Shown piece after piece: positions 42,318 through 53,859 of a stretch of 64,000 nt of DNA. Under the pieces are notes generated by a model that searched no databases, was not told where the DNA came from, and worked only from the letters and a program-made list of their open reading frames with translations. How positions within the stretch are numbered: the first letter of the stretch is position 1; each line of letters starts with the position of its first letter. The stretch is from Siphonodentalium dalli (taxonomy: Eukaryota > Mollusca > Scaphopoda > Gadilida > Siphonodentaliidae), in NCBI GenBank assembly GCA_032622095.1, contig CP136069.1, positions 164,416,394 to 164,480,393 of the forward strand, read 5' to 3'. A program made the position numbers and the translations under genes.

Positions 42318-44487
42318 TCTATATATATAAAACCCGTTGTCTGTGTGTGTGTGTATCTGTCTGTGTGTGTGTGTATAACTCGGTCACGCTTTTGGCGCGT
42401 TTATAACTTTTTAATCATGCGTCCAATGTGGCCCAAATTTGTACCACGGCCTATAGTGTGTCATAAAAGGTGACTCACCAAATTTCACGCCGATTGGTCC
42501 AAGCAAACCTGAGATCTAACATGGTCCCCAAATGCAGTATCTGCACTCAAGTAGACACTATTTCTTATGACGTTTGTCCAAATGACGTCATTGACGTCGA
42601 ACGCATTACAACACTTGCTTTGCTATTGTAGGCGAAACTTCCATGCGCTCAACCAAAGCGTTGTTGGAAATAAGCGCTAAATTAATGTGTCAGTTCAGGT
42701 TCATTGTGAATTTAGATAACGAATGTTGATTTTGTCGCGGAAGTGCATAGTGGGGTGTAGTCAAGACTCGAACGTTCTGCCGTCATTGGGAATGGGTGGA
42801 TGTAGTGGGGTGCAGAGTCAAGACTCGAACGTTCGTCGTTGGGCATGGGTGCTAATATGGTATTTTAATTTGCCAGTTGGGTTTAAACATAAGTAAATAA
42901 TGCTGTCTTTGATACGAAAGTTTTGCATTGAATGTAGTATCGAAGGAGTACCGGTATACACGGAAGATGGCGAATGGACAGTCTGACCTCCTGCCAGTGG
43001 GTACCGTGAACTCAGTAAATTCGCCAAACTGAGTTAGAAAAATCACATTCCCGGGACAGGCCTAATAATAGGGCCTACAGTGTAAACAATACTGCCGACG
43101 CTAATTAATGTTCTTTTAATCTTTCGGTTGAGTGCAAATCTGATAAAAGACTAAATGTTTAAAAGATCACAATGTGCGCGAAGCGCACGCAGTTTAATTT
43201 CATATAATGTGCGCGAAGCTTACTAAGGGGCTGCAGACCCCTCCCCCGCTAAATAAAGGTCCCGAATAGAGCCTGTTTCAGTTAGTAGGCCCTATAGATA
43301 AAGTAAAATATCTTGATTGTTGCGTTCCATATGTGCATGCATATACGTGGGTTGGGGAGATGATGGTGGGGGCAAAAATACAGTTTTATTGAAATAAAGT
43401 GTTCATACAAATGGGCCGTGCAGTGCAGGGCGTGTGATCATTAGGCTGCATGCTGAATACAGGTTCCAAAGGGGGTCCGTTTAAAATGTGCTGCAAGATC
43501 CCTATGGGTGCACGAATCTCACGCAGTTCATATAATGTGCGCGATGCGCAGAAAGGGGCTGTAGACCCCTCCCCGCTAAATAAAGTCTCCCGAATTGAGC
43601 CTGTTTCAGTATAGATAAAGTACAATATTTTGATTGTTGCGTTCCATATGTGCATGCATATACATGGGTTGGGGAGATGGGTAAAAAATACAATTTTATT
43701 GAAAAGTGTTCATACAAATTGATCGCACAGTAAAGGCGTATGATAATTAGGCGGCATGCAGAATACAGGTTCCAAAGTGGGTCCGTTCAAAATGTGCAAC
43801 AAGCTCCCGAATGAAGGCTCCTGAATTGAGTATGTTTCAGTTGGTGCATAGTAGTATTTAAATAATATACTGATTTTGTTTCGTTCAATATGTGCATGCG
43901 CATATGTAGACTGGGTGCATGTGTAGACATACAGTTTTAGTGAAATAAAGTGTTCCAACGCGCATAAAGTAACAAAAAAAGAGAAGCATGACCATTCCAT
44001 GTGTCTATGAAAGCGGACACTATAAAATAACAAAGAACATTTATATACTCAACTACATTTATAGCGCAATTCACTATTAATCAATCGAGACTCCACTTCT
44101 CCGTGAATGGCTATGGATAGGTATTGTTTATTGTAATTATGTTCGGCTCTCCGTGCCATATATGACACGATTGGAAGAATACAAATATATATGTATTAAT
44201 TTTGCTCTCTAAACCTCTCTATTGTCCGACTCTAAACTGCCATTGCCCAAACGGAAAACAATTATCGTAATTTTCAGTAAGTTGTATACAGCGCGTCGTA
44301 CACCATTGACATAACAACAACATGTTATATTGAACATGCAGTTGGGAATAATACAGAGATCGCGTCTGTGAGAATCCAGTTTCCTATCAAGCGAACCATT
44401 TCCAATAGGAATGATCATTTATTCATGCGCGCGCACTTTATGACGAACATGTATATACCCGTCATTTTGTGACGGGCAACCCCCTAG
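42318..44487. mobile_element. Non-autonomous Helitron (2.17 kb)
   Basis: Starts TCTATATATATAAAACCCG after an A and ends CCCCTAG before a T, i.e. insertion between A and T with no duplication. A hairpin CCCGTCA-ttttg-TGACGGG lies ~8 nt before the CTAG end. TC...CTRR with a subterminal 3' hairpin and AT target is the Helitron signature. Interior: a TGTG microsatellite near the 5' end and ~3 tandem units of ~330 bp at 43240-43940 (GTTCCATATGTGCATGC, TACAGTTTTATTGAAATAAA). No Rep/helicase. It sits in TMEM59 intron 1. Confidence 0.85.
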
Positions 44488-44686
44488 TTATTTAATAAAT
44501 GTGAAACGGCCTTCCATAAATTGGCAAAATGCCATACCAGTCGACAGGTTTGGCTCATAATAATAATGACAGTTTTATATATGTCATAGCGATTAACCAA
44601 TTACTTGCTCTAACATGCTTTTGAACATTACAATATTAACCCAGTCAATGAACTGGCTGCAGTCATTGCAGGCACTGCTCTACATG

Positions 44687-45091
44687 TACCCCGCTGGACA
44701 AAAGAAGTGTCCATTGCCACCGGGGACTGTATTTGCCGTTCGGCCCGCGGTGTCAGAGTTTGTAACTGCAGTTGAGCACCACAGCCAAACGGCAAGTACA
44801 CTGCGGCAGAACTGCAAGTACACTGCGGCCGAACAGCAAGTACACCACGGCCAAAAGGCAACTACACCGCGGCCGAACGGCATGTACACCGTGGTTAGAT
44901 TTCTGGTTTGTATCGTCTTTTTTTCAGTTTAATGAACGTACATCATGGCAACTACACCATGGCCGTACGGCAAGTACACCGCAGACTAACTGTAGTTAGC
45001 CGGTGGAGCTGTGGTGTAGTTGCATTTCGGCCGCTGTGGCAACGCTAACCGCACCACGGTTAAGTGGACACTTGTTTTATCCAGCAGGGTA
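44687..45091. mobile_element. TA-flanked TIR element with 21-bp minisatellite
   Basis: TA-CCCCGCTGGACAAAAGAAGT ... TTGTTTTATCCAGCAGGG-TA (405 bp). Inside, about five 21-bp units of the type GCAAGTACACTGCGGCCGAAC (44789-44893), with inverse pieces near the right end. GC-rich against an AT-rich background. Confidence 0.7.
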
Positions 45092-45298
45092 GTTTGATCA
45101 GAACATGCTCTGATACTCAATCAGTATGACAAGCTGACTGGTTCTCGTTTAACGCATGAGTGGTGCAAAGCCGACAGTACGTGTGTAATAGGGTCTAAAT
45201 AAACTGGAACCTCATTAATGAACAATCTTACTGATTTCACATGATTTGACATTATCGATTAATTGATAACTTGATACTGACATAAATATTTGCTCTGA

Positions 45299-45327
<29 letters not shown>
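45299..45327. repeat. Poly-C tract (29 bp)
   Basis: Uninterrupted run of 29 C between CTCTGA and AATGAAATAA. Long homopolymers are error-prone in assemblies, so the true length is uncertain. Confidence 0.85.
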
Positions 45328-45331
<4 letters not shown>

Positions 45332-46901
45332 AAATAAATTTTATCCTGGTGACCGAGCACTGAACAACATTAGTGGACACGATCGCTTTGACGGTGTAAA
45401 TAAAATTATGCCATTGACATTTCTGTACCAAAAATAAAGATGCCTTTTCTTAAGTAAACAATATTTGAAGGGATATGGAAATTATTTTTGAAATGCAAAT
45501 TGATTACCTACATGTACAAGTATAAAAATCGTAATAGTCTTATGCTTTATGGTTAACCAGATGCTTGGTCTTTCAAGCTTTCCCGCATGTCAAGATTCGA
45601 CGAGAGTGTGATATGCATGGAACAATAGTTAATATTATTAGTCACTTATGTGGATTATATTCGTATTGCTGTGGATTTTCGGGTATGTAAATCAGTTGTA
45701 TTCAATGAATTCCACGACCACCTGCCCCATGAAATGTTCACAAGTTGAAAACTATGACCAAAAGCCGGAACATATAATCGGCATCGGGGAAAAAATCCTG
45801 CCATTCTGATGGTGGTACGTTGCGATTATTTCCACTTTTTCCAGTAAACTTTGAGTAAAGTGATAAAACGGTAAATCAACGTTCAAATAAACAGTTGTGT
45901 TAATGTCTTCTACGGTAAGTAATGGTAAGTATGGTCGGCCTATTATATTTAAAAGAATATATGGTTATTAATTCGGTGAATATGTGTTAAAACGTACATT
46001 GGAAGACTTAATTGGAGATAAATTAAAGTATGTACGTACGGTACCGTACCGAAAATAGTTGACTGTGTTCAGTAAAATTGGAAATTACATAATTGGCAAT
46101 AGACCGGCCGACATATTATTGAAAAGGAAAACCAAAACCTGCCTTAACGACAAATTATGTAGAAGAATTGAACCCGTATATAGACGTATGCATTTTCGTA
46201 GCTGTATCATTCTCAATTATCAAAGCGAAGCTAGTTTTTATATGCATAGAATACGAGACATCGTGGCGGCGAATATATTGACATCCGGCAATAAATTGCG
46301 CCAAAAATCGCATTTATGATACTTCTAGCAATTTCGACGACCGATGCCATATATATATTTTTTTTCCCAAATTGATTCATCACTACAAATTTCACATTAA
46401 ATAGGACTACACTTGTAATACTCGCATATCAGAACAAATTCAACCTGTTAGGCATAAACTTTCCAATTGTTGAAACTAAAGGCCTAGTGGATATATGTTA
46501 ATTTCGATTGTTTTCCCCGATTTCTGAATCTATTACGCATGCGCGTACTTAGTTGTCGACCTGAGCGCTCACAGGCACAGGCGATTTAAAAATTTCTGTC
46601 GGTTGTCTTTCAAAGAAAATTTTATGGATTAATAGTGACACAAATTTATGCTAGTTAGTTCAGTCATGATATTTAACATTCCAACAAAAGGTATGTGTTT
46701 TTTATTTATGGTTTTATTTGTGTCATTAGACATGAGCAATGTAATTTAAAGGGGCATGTCCTTCCCCATTAAATTATTGGGTTCGTTGCGAGTAACGCAT
46801 TCACGTCCCGTATTAGACGGATGAGGAATTAAGACAACATAAATGTCCAAATAATATTAAAATATGTCTTAATCCGAATCGTCTAATTTGTTGGACCACA
46901 G

Positions 46902-47585
46902 TTACTGGACATAAAGTCCCAAAAATAAGGTTTTAATCGAGTTTAGAAATCGGTATCCTTATATAACGATATGAAGTTATGCATCTTTTAATTTTTAAAA
47001 ATTCACCTCCGAGAAACATGTCTCAAATAAAAGCACTAAACGCAAAATACCGGCCATAAAGTCGCTTGTTTCCTATAAATAACATACGCACCTACAACTA
47101 TGCAGCGATAAAATCATTCTAGTAGTTTGTGAATTATTACAGCGAATTATTCAAAAGTTGTAGTTATGTAGATTAATAGGTGTTGACTATAGAATTAGAT
47201 GAGATTATGCATGGTCATCGTCAAATAAATCATTAACAAATCCCCATTTTACGCCTATTAATATTATGCGTTTATTTCCGCATTCGATTAGTTTCGGTTT
47301 TGAATTCAATGATGGTGTCGAGTCACTGGACAATCACGGCGAAAAATGTTTTAAACTCCGTTAATATGGCATCCGGGATGATTTTATCGCTGCATAGTTG
47401 TAGGTGCGTATGTTATTTATAGGAAACAAGCGACTTTATGGCCGGTATTTTGCGTTTAGTGCTTTTATTTGAGACATGTTTCTCGGAGGTGAATTTAAAA
47501 AAAATAAAAGATGCATAACTTCATATAAGGATACCGATTTCTAAACTCGATTAAAACCTTATTTTTGGGACTTTATGTCCAGTAA
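46902..47585. mobile_element. Foldback element with ~210-bp arms
   Basis: Arms 46902-47117 and 47378-47585 are inverse copies (TTACTGGACATAAAGTCCCA ... GGGACTTTATGTCCAGTAA; AAATACCGGCCATAAAGTCG paired with CGACTTTATGGCCGGTATTT) around a 260-bp unrelated middle. No transposase. It ends 240 bp from TMEM59 exon 1 in intron 1. Confidence 0.82.
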
Positions 47586-47824
47586 GTGAGTAACTGTGAT
47601 ATCATAAATTCGAGTAATCAAGAGGATCTCCAAGACCAGCGGCAAGAGAACAGGGATTTTTGCAAGAAAAGGGATGTACGATTGTAATTTGTATTGATTA
47701 CTCTTATTTTTTCGGAAAAATGACAAAACAAAAATAAACAATGACAATGTCAAAACAAGTTTGCACAGATCACTGATCAGCAGATGTCGTGATCAGCTAG
47801 TGATTCATGGGCTTTAAAAATCAC

Positions 47825-47971
47825 CTTCTCATATGTGTGTGGTGGGAATGTTTTCGAACAGACACTGTTGCACGGATTTATATCATCCAACACCTTATCA
47901 AATATATCATTTGCGAAGGTCGATGCAAAGAATGAACATAAAACACAAATATTCCTGGCGATATTCGCCAT
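47825..47971 (-). CDS. TMEM59: TMEM59 exon 1: start codon, signal peptide, first CxxxC
   Basis: First coding exon of a six-exon gene (49+38+1+31+67+1+91+42 = 320 residues; human is ~323). I chose ATG 47971 rather than the in-frame ATG at 47992 because MANIARNICVLCSFFASTFA is a clean signal peptide with cleavage before NDIFDKVLDD, matching the mature start of TMEM59. The exon ends PPHTYEK at donor GTGATT (47824). C34/C38 form CNSVC. The full protein has four CxxxC pairs (34/38, 56/60, 85/89, 102/106), a luminal WSFYMQADDGK block, one membrane helix and a short tail. Known family role: Golgi and late-endosome type I membrane protein affecting glycoprotein maturation, ATG16L1-dependent autophagy and Wnt receptor clustering. 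Confidence 0.95.
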
Positions 47972-47988
47972 GTTGACAACTACATTGA

Positions 47989-47996
47989 TCACGTGA
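47989..47996. promoter_or_regulatory. CACGTG E-box (CLEAR/USF-like) just upstream of TMEM59 ATG
   Basis: TCACGTGA, extended as TCACGTGAC, lies 18 bp upstream of the chosen start codon. This matches the core of the CLEAR and USF sites. TMEM59 acts in the endolysosomal/autophagy system, so TFEB-type control is plausible but inferred from one short motif. Confidence 0.4.
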
Positions 47997-48255
47997 CATC
48001 AATATTTTAAATTATCTCCCTTTATTTGAGTAGTCGTGAAAGTTTAGAGTCACCCCCCTTATCTAATGATTGACAAAAATCACATATAACCAGATTCAAT
48101 AGTTTATTCCACTGGGGGCCCACCGCTCCTAATCCGTCCGAAATCGGATAATCGTCCAGTGCGCAATCGCGAGGCTCCTGTGCGTTTCAGGCGAGAGAAA
48201 GTCTACCATGCCCAGAAATTGAGCTCAGGGAGAGTTATTCTATTCCACAGGGGCT

Positions 48256-48437
48256 TGTAACGCGCTCCGCTGTCCGCCCCCCTTTTGCACTGCCCATATA
48301 CGCCGCTCTACATGTATATACGCGCCTTCTTCGCGTTAATGGAATATTATAATGTTCCATTAACGCGAAGAAGGCGCGTATAGAGAGCGGCGTATATGGG
48401 CAGTGCAAAATGGGGACGGACAGCGGAGAGCGTTACA
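48256..48437. repeat. 182-bp palindrome upstream of TMEM59
   Basis: TGTAACGCGCTCCGCTGTCC ... GGACAGCGGAGAGCGTTACA, with centre ACGCGAA-...-GGAATATTATAATGTTCC. Arms are GC-rich with few mismatches. It begins ~285 bp upstream of the start codon and may be a MITE or lie in the promoter region. Confidence 0.8.
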
Positions 48438-48552
48438 GAGAAGTTTATATTAGTCAGGTTCGAAAATCTAAAAAAGCCTCTGGAAACGAAGGTGCGGGCA
48501 TTTATCTTTCAGAAGCTTTTGAGAATTGTTTCTAAAGGTATTTTTTATGCTG

Positions 48553-49350
48553 AATTCAAAAACCAATGTTGGCAAGTTGACAAATATTATTTCTGGTCAA
48601 AAATGGCAATTCAAAATGGCCGCCATCAAAACAAAGTCTAACTTTATGTTTGTTGTTATATGTTGCTCTAAGACGTTCGAATATTGAGTATTTCCGTACT
48701 TTCGAACGAACTGGAACAAGAAAAAGTATACACAGAACATATGTGGTAATTTAAAGAGAACATGTTTGACATTTAACCCCATTTATGCCAAAAAAAATGA
48801 AAAAAAAGCGAATTTGATAAATTATTACGGTCTTAAATGGCAGAAAGTGAAATATGCTGGAAACGCATCCTTCAAATGGTATAGACAGTTGTGTCTAAAT
48901 GTAATTTGTAACCTGAGTTTTCAAAAAAACAATGTTGGCAACTCGTCAAATAATTATTTCTGACCTAAAATGACAATTCAAAATGGCCGCCATCAGAACA
49001 AAGTCTAGATTTTCGTTTACTGTTATATGTTGTTCTAAGACGTTTGAATATTATGCATTTCCGCACTTTCGAACGAATTGTGACAAGAGACACTATACAC
49101 AAAACATATGTGGTAATCTAAAGTGAACATGTTTGACATATAACCCACTTTATGCCCAAAAATGACAACAAAAACGCGAATTTCATAAATTATTGCGGTC
49201 TTAAATGGCAGAAAGTTAAATATATCCTTCAAATGGTTTAGACAGTTGTGTTTAAATGTAATTTGTAATATGATTCCAAAAAAAAACAATGTTGGCAACT
49301 CGACAAATAATTATTTCTGACCTAAAATGACAATTCAAAATGGCCGATAT
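48553..49350. repeat. ~360-bp tandem repeat array 1
   Basis: The box CAATTCAAAATGGCCG recurs at 48607, 48974 and 49331 (spacing 367 and 357). The intervening unit is shared throughout (CTAAGACGTTCGAATATT, CATATGTGGTAAT, GGTCTTAAATGGCAGAAAGT, AACAATGTTGGCAACTCG). About two full units. Confidence 0.85.
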
Positions 49351-49461
49351 AATAATCAGTTAAAAATTCGAAAATCATCAGTAATATTATGAAACTGGTT
49401 CACCAACACCCAATGCGACACATTTTGCCATCATATAGCCAAAAAATGTCACATAAAAGCC

Positions 49462-49690
49462 TTAATTATTATTGCAGTCAGTTCCACAGTTGCAGAGTGG
49501 TGTGCAGGGTGACTCTGATTGTCTACATATACCCCTTGCTGTTACACAGCCCTTATTGCACCCACATTTGATTATTTCGAAACATGACTTTGGAATGGGT
49601 TCTAGTGACATCATGGTTGGATCTAATCGACCATTTTCTTCTTTCCATCCCATTGTCGAAGGATCCGGTAATAGTCTGGTCGATAAAAGG
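49462..49690 (-). pseudogene. Cysteine-rich (CXC-like) C-terminal fragment of a mobile-element protein
   Basis: - strand frame: TRLLPDPSTMGWKEENGRLD, then PTMMSLEPIPKSCFEIIKCG, then CNKGCVTARGICRQSESPCT ending LCNCGTDCNNN and a stop. The arrangement P-P-(T)MGW ... LEPxPxxCxExIKCGCxKGC-C-PC-LC-C is typical of uncharacterised, repetitive proteins with a C-terminal cysteine block in invertebrate genomes. Only the last ~75 residues are visible and one expected cysteine is Gly (RGIC). I read it as a remnant; no function is claimed. Confidence 0.5.
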
Positions 49691-49699
49691 TTTTACATT

Positions 49700-50620
49700 G
49701 TAGTCCTATTCCTTATGTCGAAAAAAGTGGTCGCGCGTTTTCGGAATGTTAAAAGCGTTATGAGAACAGATTCTATACCACCAGTGTGTCTATTTTCAGA
49801 ATCTACCTGTTTCCAGCTTGATATTTTAGTGGAAACAGGTTTATGTGAGGCTTTTGTTTGTGTACCCCTCTATTTTTGTACCCGTCCACCTGGTAATAAA
49901 AACATGCCATTACGCATAGTAAGTTCGGTAAGTGGCTTTCTTTGTTCTTAGAAATCGAAAAACATGGAGAGATCTTGCCACAAATTACTTAATTACATAT
50001 CTTAATGTGGAATTATATCATGAAATCATCAGATGAATTGTATTTATGACTGCATTTTCAATTTTCTTTCCCAAATATTAAGGTATTGTATATTCTTAAA
50101 ATCAGCTACATCAAATATAGAAGAACAAAAACATTCTACAAGGATATCTTGATCATGTGCCACAAACATAACTTCGATACATAGATATTTGGTGAATATA
50201 GCGCAGAAAAGCTAACCCTACCCCATCCTCGCTGATTTCACAAGTCAGATTCCTTTGGTCGAAAACAACGGTCGCGCAATTTCGGATTGTCTAAACCGAC
50301 ATGCGAACGGTTTATTTATCAATAGCGTGTCTACTGTCAGAGTTTAGCTGTGTCCAGTTGAAATTTTATTGGAAAAAAGTTTTTTTAGACTGTTTTAAGA
50401 ATTAAAATAGCGTTTGCTTATTATACAAATATTAATCCTCATACCTAACATTCTGGTGGATTTGCGAGTTGAAATTAACAAACATATCAAATATGGCGGT
50501 CTACTTTCAGAGTCTACTTGTTTCCAGTCTGACATTTTAGTGGAAACAAATTGTTTGGACGGTTTTAAAAATTTAAAGAGCGTTTCCTGATTATACATAT
50601 ATTAACTAACACGATTAGCT
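49700..50620. repeat. Diverged repeats with TTTCCAG...ATTTTAGTGGAAAC
   Basis: Three related blocks near 49715-49850, 50258-50400 and 50505-50600 share GTCGCGCG/AATTTTCGG, CAGAGTCTACTTGTTTCCAG and ATTTTAGTGGAAAC. They are too divergent to define a unit precisely. Confidence 0.5.
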
Positions 50621-51143
50621 TTTTCATGAATTTTGCGAGTTGAAATTATGACATATGTCAAGTATAACTCTGAAATGTATTTTTGAGAATGGTGTCGTCA
50701 GATAAGTCTCCGCAGGTAGTGTACTACAGTTGCGAACAAAACTAACGTTGGACCCTATATAGAGTTTGACAATTTACTCAAATGTTCACAGTGGTGGAAC
50801 TTAATGGCTATCATATACATGTATGCATGGCTTTTACATGTAATATATCGTAACTACATGTGATTTTACCAAATTAACTTGCAATTTAGTCAGGACACCA
50901 GATACAATAGTTGATAAAAATGTGGTTCACATCAATCATATACATCACAATCACGTGCTTCGGTGATAATGTCCACTATTCTACAAATGTGTAATGTTTA
51001 TCATGACTAAAGTTTCAGGATGTCGTTGTAAAATTGATTGATGTTGTTTTTTCATCAATTGACAAAATTAATGCTTATTGCCAGGACGGAGTTGTGTGCT
51101 AACAATTCTGCGAGTCATATTTATGTAAGTTTCAGTCAAAACT

Positions 51144-52301
51144 TTTAGGACATGGGAATATTTGATTTATTTCGTGGCCACGAAATAAATAATTCGTGGC
51201 CACGAAATAACTAATTGTGATATACGATCGCCAGTCCCATTGTTGTAATGAAAGCAGATAGAGATGATCTGGTTGTAGCTGTCCACCATCTTGGCATGAG
51301 CCACGGCGATGTGAGATAAAGGGTGTTGTATAGGGTGGCCCGTAAAACAAATTAATTAATCACCCTTTCACCAACCCGATCCAAAGTTGCAGCCGTCCTG
51401 GGGGTGGGGGTGGGTCACATAGGGCACCCAGCCACCCACGACATTCAGTATATCTCGGGGGCCACCCTACATCACCCAATTATACCACATCAAACGGTTA
51501 AGGGGCCGAGAAATTGTATAGGTGCCATATTTGAACCCATCTGGGGCTGTCATTTTGGATCAGGATGGTGAAAGCGGTTGAATATTTAGTTTGTCTCATC
51601 AGGGGTCACCCTACAACACACTATATATTTTCGAGGGGGGGGGCAATTGCATGGTACCATATATGGACCCCTCTGATCAGTTTATCATTTTCGCTCGAAT
51701 GGGCTGAAGGTGTGAAAAATTAGCTTAATTTGCGAGCCACCGTACAACACCCTTTATTTGATCGATATCGGTCAAATGACCGAGAAATAATGTGTACCAC
51801 ATTTGACCCCTTCTGAGCGGCGACCATTTTGGATCGGGTATATATGGTTGAAAGGTGTGAATATTTATAAGTTTGTTTTGGGCCCACCCTACAAAACCCC
51901 TTATTTGACTTAAATCGGCCAATGTGCTGAGTGAAATGTCACTCCCATTCGATGCATTGTGGTAAAAACAAAGGAATATTCAGTTTGTCTTGGAGCCACC
52001 TGACCCGTGTTTCCCCGTTCTCTCTGGGCTAGTTTATATCGGACGTCCATATCCCCATAGAGCCCGGGTCCCACGCCATTTATAAGGGGTTTATAGTAGT
52101 TTCTATGCGACCGTACACATTGTTTCTAAAACATCATCAAGTGTAACCATACCGGAAATGTATCTGGATATATGCAAAGGTCAGTCAGTTATAATTCGCC
52201 ACGAATTATCATTTCGTTGCCACGAATTAGTAATTTCGTGGCCACGAATTAGTATTTCGTGGCCACGAAATAAAAAACAAAACATTTTCCCATGTCCTAA
52301 A
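51144..52301. mobile_element. TIR element with GTGGCCAC palindromes (1.16 kb)
   Basis: TTTAGGACATGGGAA at the left, TTCCCATGTCCTAAA at the right. Just inside are two (left) and four (right) copies of the palindrome TTTCGTGGCCACGAAAT and variants. The interior holds ~140-bp degenerate tandem units beginning CACCCTACAACACCCTTTAT (51466, 51607, 51737, 51889) plus one inverted copy at ~51313. No transposase. Confidence 0.7.
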
Positions 52302-53270
52302 CCAGCCACCGTAGCTTATGGGTCATTCTGTTTTAGTACCGGTATTAAATTTGGAGAAACCGACCATGCAGCATCAATGTAACCATTACAACAACTCATC
52401 TATGCCAATGATATGTTTAGCCATACATGTGGATAGGGTGGTATTGTTTAAAAATGTTAAACAATGTTATCATGCCCATATGTATTACTAAATATTACTG
52501 GGCATATACAGATGGTTGTTCTATAATTCCTGGTCGGGTTTATCAAAATTGGGAGTTTAAAATATGTTCATCTGATGATAAAGAAAACACTTTCTCCGGC
52601 CACTCGATACATCCCCCGGGATACATGTTTCACATACTAAATTAACACCTTAGTCAACATAACAAATCACTCCCTCAAATCCTTTGCCACAAGAATAGAA
52701 ATAAATTGTCAGTACTGAAGTTGGCCAAATGTAACTGGCGTGGGAAGTGTGACAGCAAAGCCTATACCGCTATAGTCAAGATCTCAGCTGAGCCGAAATG
52801 TCCATTTATCAGTAGCACAAATCCTGCGAAAACACAGATTCTCTCAGTGCATGTGGGATATACTCCGATGACAACGATTGAGTTAATGACAACAAACAAC
52901 TACTATCTATACCTGTGTATGTGTGACATTATATCCCGTTATGGTCAACGATGTGGTTTTAAAAACTAGTCAGTGGACGACAAGACAGACAAGTATCAAA
53001 TAAAACAATAATATAATATGTAATCACATCGTGAACAGTCTTGTAGTGAATATTTTCTTTTGATTCAACAGGCTGCATATTATCGAAATTACAAAACCAT
53101 TCGACACTTACTTTTGCCAATTACTGTATCTTGATGCATAACTATATAATATATTGCATCTATTTAATCACGGATAGTTACAGTGTGACAAACACTAGTG
53201 TTAGTCTACATATATAGTTGCGAACGATTGCCAATAAGTGATATTACAATCAACGTTTGAGCATAACACG
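52302..53270. other. Gene-free stretch
   Basis: Open frames at 52427-52645 and 52706-52969 show no recognisable domain or splice context; no repeats noticed. Confidence 0.35.
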
Positions 53271-53271
53271 A

Positions 53272-53600
53272 AATTCTCCATAGGGTTTAGTGTTAAATTT
53301 TGATCGTAACTGTACCCAGCAAGAATCATCTGATCACATCCATTCTTTTTAAAACCACGTCTGTGTTTCATACTTAGTATTTTTTAGGACTATCATAATA
53401 CGCAAAATGGCGCCATTTATCCAAAGTACTACAATCTCCATAGGGCTCAGTGTTAAATTTCGATCACAACTGTAGCCAACAAGAATGAACCGATCACATC
53501 AAATTTTTCAAAAATACATTTAACGGTCATATCTAGTAGTTTGGAGAAGTTTCAAATCGCACCGATCACCATACGCCAAATGGCACCATCAATCGTTTTC
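53272..53600. repeat. ~160-bp tandem pair
   Basis: CTCCATAGGGTTTAGTGTTA at 53276 and CTCCATAGGGCTCAGTGTTA at 53436 head two diverged copies sharing ATCACATC and a CAAAATGGCGCCAT / CAAATGGCACCAT box. Confidence 0.65.
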
Positions 53601-53859
53601 TGTAAATACGAAACGCTCTCTAAATTATGTTGACCCCGATTTAGGCCGTCCCGCCAAAATTCAAGAATGGAAACAGGTGAATCCTGAAAACACACCTACT
53701 AGGCATACATAATCCGTTTTCAGATCGCTTTTAACAAACCAAAAATGCAAAATGACATAAGGAATCCGACTATAGAACAAATTTGGACTAAGTTGGTTTG
53801 TATACCATTTTGAAGAGCATATATCCTCTATAACACCAAAATCCGCTAAAATCCGCTTT

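Noticed and set aside
45299-45327. G-quadruplex regulatory element from the poly-C tract
   Set aside because: A pure homopolymer is as likely to be a microsatellite or assembly artefact; no gene context supports a regulatory role.
49472-49951. 159-codon + strand open frame
   Set aside because: It lies opposite the cysteine-block fragment and continues into diverged repeats; the - strand reading is the recognisable one.
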